Shown piece after piece: positions 7,770 to 9,180 of a DNA stretch of 9,180 nucleotides. Every line of letters starts with the position of its first letter. Position 1 is the first letter of the stretch. Location: assembly GCA_028704125.1 (NCBI GenBank), contig JAQVLM010000092.1, positions 1 to 9,180 on the forward strand, read 5' to 3'. The position numbers and the translations under genes were made by a program. The DNA is from Opitutales bacterium. Its GTDB lineage: Bacteria; Verrucomicrobiota; Verrucomicrobiia; Opitutales; JAFGAQ01. The notes under the pieces are model-generated. The model was not told the origin of the DNA. It did no database searches and saw nothing but the letters and a program-made list of their open reading frames with translations.

Positions 7770-7775
7770 CTTCCT
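7770..7775 (-). promoter_or_regulatory. Shine-Dalgarno sequence of nuoH
   Basis: On the minus strand the nuoG stop codon is followed by C and then AGGAAG, placed 8 bases before the nuoH ATG. It is the strongest ribosome binding site in the window. Confidence 0.7.
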
Positions 7776-7776
7776 G

Positions 7777-9180
7777 TTATGCTTTAGCGGTGGATGTGGC
7801 CCCGGGGGTGTAGCGGAGCGAGGGGCCTTCGGGGAAACGGATCGATGAGAACCGGCCAGCCTGCAGTTGCGTGCCATGGTCGGGGATGCTCTCGAAACTG
7901 AGGCCGGTGAGTTCCTGCACTTCAGTGGTCATCTGTTTCCAGACTTGGGAAACGGTCAGTCCATCCAGTCCTTCAATACCGATCGCCTGAGCGATTTCGG
8001 AGATGACCTTGAGTTCGGATCGCATGTCGGCGGGTGCGGGCACACAGGTGTTGAACTTCTGGATGCGGAAATTCTGGTTGATAAAGGTGCCGGTGCGTTC
8101 AAACACGGTGGGGATCGGGATTACGACCTGCGCGGCCTGGCTGGTCGCGTTTGCGTGCGTACCGATGAAAACAATTCGGATGCCTGCCAGCTTTGCGGCT
8201 TCGATTCCCGCCTGCGTGATGTCTTCCCGAACGACCAACAGCGCATCGATTTTTCCGGAAGTGATCGCGGATTCGAGATCACTCAGCTTGGGATTTGGCA
8301 GCGTGTTGACCAGTCCCGTGACAAGTGCGCCGCGCGTGTTCGGGCTGCGGTCGGATGAGATCAGGATGCCGTCGCCTTCCCCTGTGTGAGCGGGAATGGA
8401 TACAGATGCCTTCTTCGCCTTGGCGAGCAATGCCAGCGCAAACTGTTCCTCCACCGAGCTGTGGGCCGATCCCACGATGGCAAGTTTGGCCGATCCGAGT
8501 ATGGATGCCGCTTTGGCCACGGCTTCTCCGAAGCTCACTTCGGCTCCTCCTGTTTTGCAGGTGAGCAGGCGGTTGTCGGCTTCTACCTGCTTGTAAAGGC
8601 GCCGTCCACTGTCCGCCATCCAGGAATCGTTGACCGCGTCATTTTCCCGTGGAGTGATCCGGTAGCTCTTGCCCTCCCGTGACCATACCTCCGTGTTGAC
8701 TCCCACGCTGCTTTCGGTGCAGATGCTGGATACGGGTTTGAGAAACCACACGCGCATCTTGAAGCGGAAATCGGTGTCGGTGAGCGCTCCGACCGGGCAT
8801 AGGTCCACGGTGTTGAGCGAGTAATTGCTGTCGAGTTGACGCCCGGGATAGGCGGTGAGTGTGGAGTAGCTGCCGCGGTTGACGAACCCGAGCACGTCAT
8901 CTTGGATGATCTCGCGGCAGAAACGGATGCAGCGCGAGCATAGGATGCAACGTTCGTCGTCCAGCATCACCCGTGGCCCGATCTGGGTGCGTTTGGGTTT
9001 GACGTTTTTCTGTTCGACGAAGCGGCTGTAACCGCGGCCGTAATCCGTCGCGAATTCCTGCAGGCGGCATTCGCCGGCCTGGTCGCAGATCGGGCAGTCA
9101 AGCGGATGGTTGATCAGCAGGAACTCCAGAGTGCCCTTGCGGCAGTCCTGAACCATCGGACTGTCCGTGCGGACGTGGAG
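7777..9180 (-). CDS. nuoG: NADH-quinone oxidoreductase subunit G (NuoG), 5' end cut by window edge
   Basis: Large iron-sulfur subunit of the complex I peripheral arm; it passes electrons from NuoE/F toward NuoI. The frame is open to the window edge, giving 467 residues numbered from the codon at 9180; the [2Fe-2S] N1b domain lies outside. Visible ligands are the His-Cys3 motif of N5 (H25, C29, C32, C38, in HPLDCPIC) and the N4 set C78, C81, C84 and C128 (DLCPVGAL), with C84 to C128 spaced 44 residues as I recall for Thermus. At the N7 site only the first cysteine (C154) remains; S157, V161 and A189 occupy the other positions. About 280 residues follow as a reduced molybdopterin-oxidoreductase-like domain, including VVIPIPTVFERTGTFIN near the end. 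With roughly 80 residues missing upstream the protein would be about 550 residues, shorter than the roughly 700-900 usual for NuoG. The TAA stop lies 15 bases before nuoH. Confidence 0.95.
   Translation of the reverse strand, partial: LHVRTDSPMVQDCRKGTLEFLLINHPLDCPICDQAGECRLQEFATDYGRGYSRFVEQKNVKPKRTQIGPRVMLDDERCILCSRCIRFCREIIQDDVLGFVNRGSYSTLTAYPGRQLDSNYSLNTVDLCPVGALTDTDFRFKMRVWFLKPVSSICTESSVGVNTEVWSREGKSYRITPRENDAVNDSWMADSGRRLYKQVEADNRLLTCKTGGAEVSFGEAVAKAASILGSAKLAIVGSAHSSVEEQFALALLAKAKKASVSIPAHTGEGDGILISSDRSPNTRGALVTGLVNTLPNPKLSDLESAITSGKIDALLVVREDITQAGIEAAKLAGIRIVFIGTHANATSQAAQVVIPIPTVFERTGTFINQNFRIQKFNTCVPAPADMRSELKVISEIAQAIGIEGLDGLTVSQVWKQMTTEVQELTGLSFESIPDHGTQLQAGRFSSIRFPEGPSLRYTPGATSTAKA

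Overview
The window is a single block of minus-strand genes encoding the distal half of a proton-pumping NADH:quinone oxidoreductase (respiratory complex I). Read in the direction of transcription, from high to low coordinates, the order is nuoG (5' end outside the window), nuoH, nuoI, nuoJ, nuoK, nuoL, nuoM, nuoN. This is the canonical bacterial order, with no foreign gene inserted. Gaps are 13 to 58 bases and no genes overlap. More than 98% of the window is coding, so this looks like one polycistronic unit whose upstream part (expected nuoA-F) lies beyond position 9180.

The genes build one enzyme. NuoG and NuoI carry iron-sulfur clusters of the peripheral arm and pass electrons from NADH toward quinone. 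NuoH forms the membrane end of the quinone chamber. NuoJ and NuoK connect that chamber to the pumping arm, and NuoN, NuoM and NuoL are the three antiporter-like proton-pumping subunits. Charged residues of the membrane axis are visible in NuoH, K, L and N. NuoM is the exception: it keeps the TM5 glutamate and a TM8 lysine but lacks the TM7 lysine expected in its channel, and the loop after TM7 is rewritten. NuoG lacks three of the four cysteines of the optional N7 cluster and has a short C-terminal domain.

The host is a bacterium with a moderately high GC content (estimated by eye in the upper fifties percent). The weak or absent Shine-Dalgarno sequences in the nuoK-nuoN half and the unusual NuoM and NuoG variants suggest a lineage away from Proteobacteria and Firmicutes. 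Verrucomicrobiota or a related PVC-group bacterium is my guess, held weakly because no taxonomic marker gene is present.

The only non-coding ends are bases 1-42, which hold a GC-rich hairpin just after nuoN, and the short intergenic gaps. No RNA gene, mobile element, CRISPR array or plus-strand gene is supported. Several long plus-strand open frames are mirror images of the nuo genes. I do not see an undescribed system here; the points most worth checking are the NuoM and NuoG variations.
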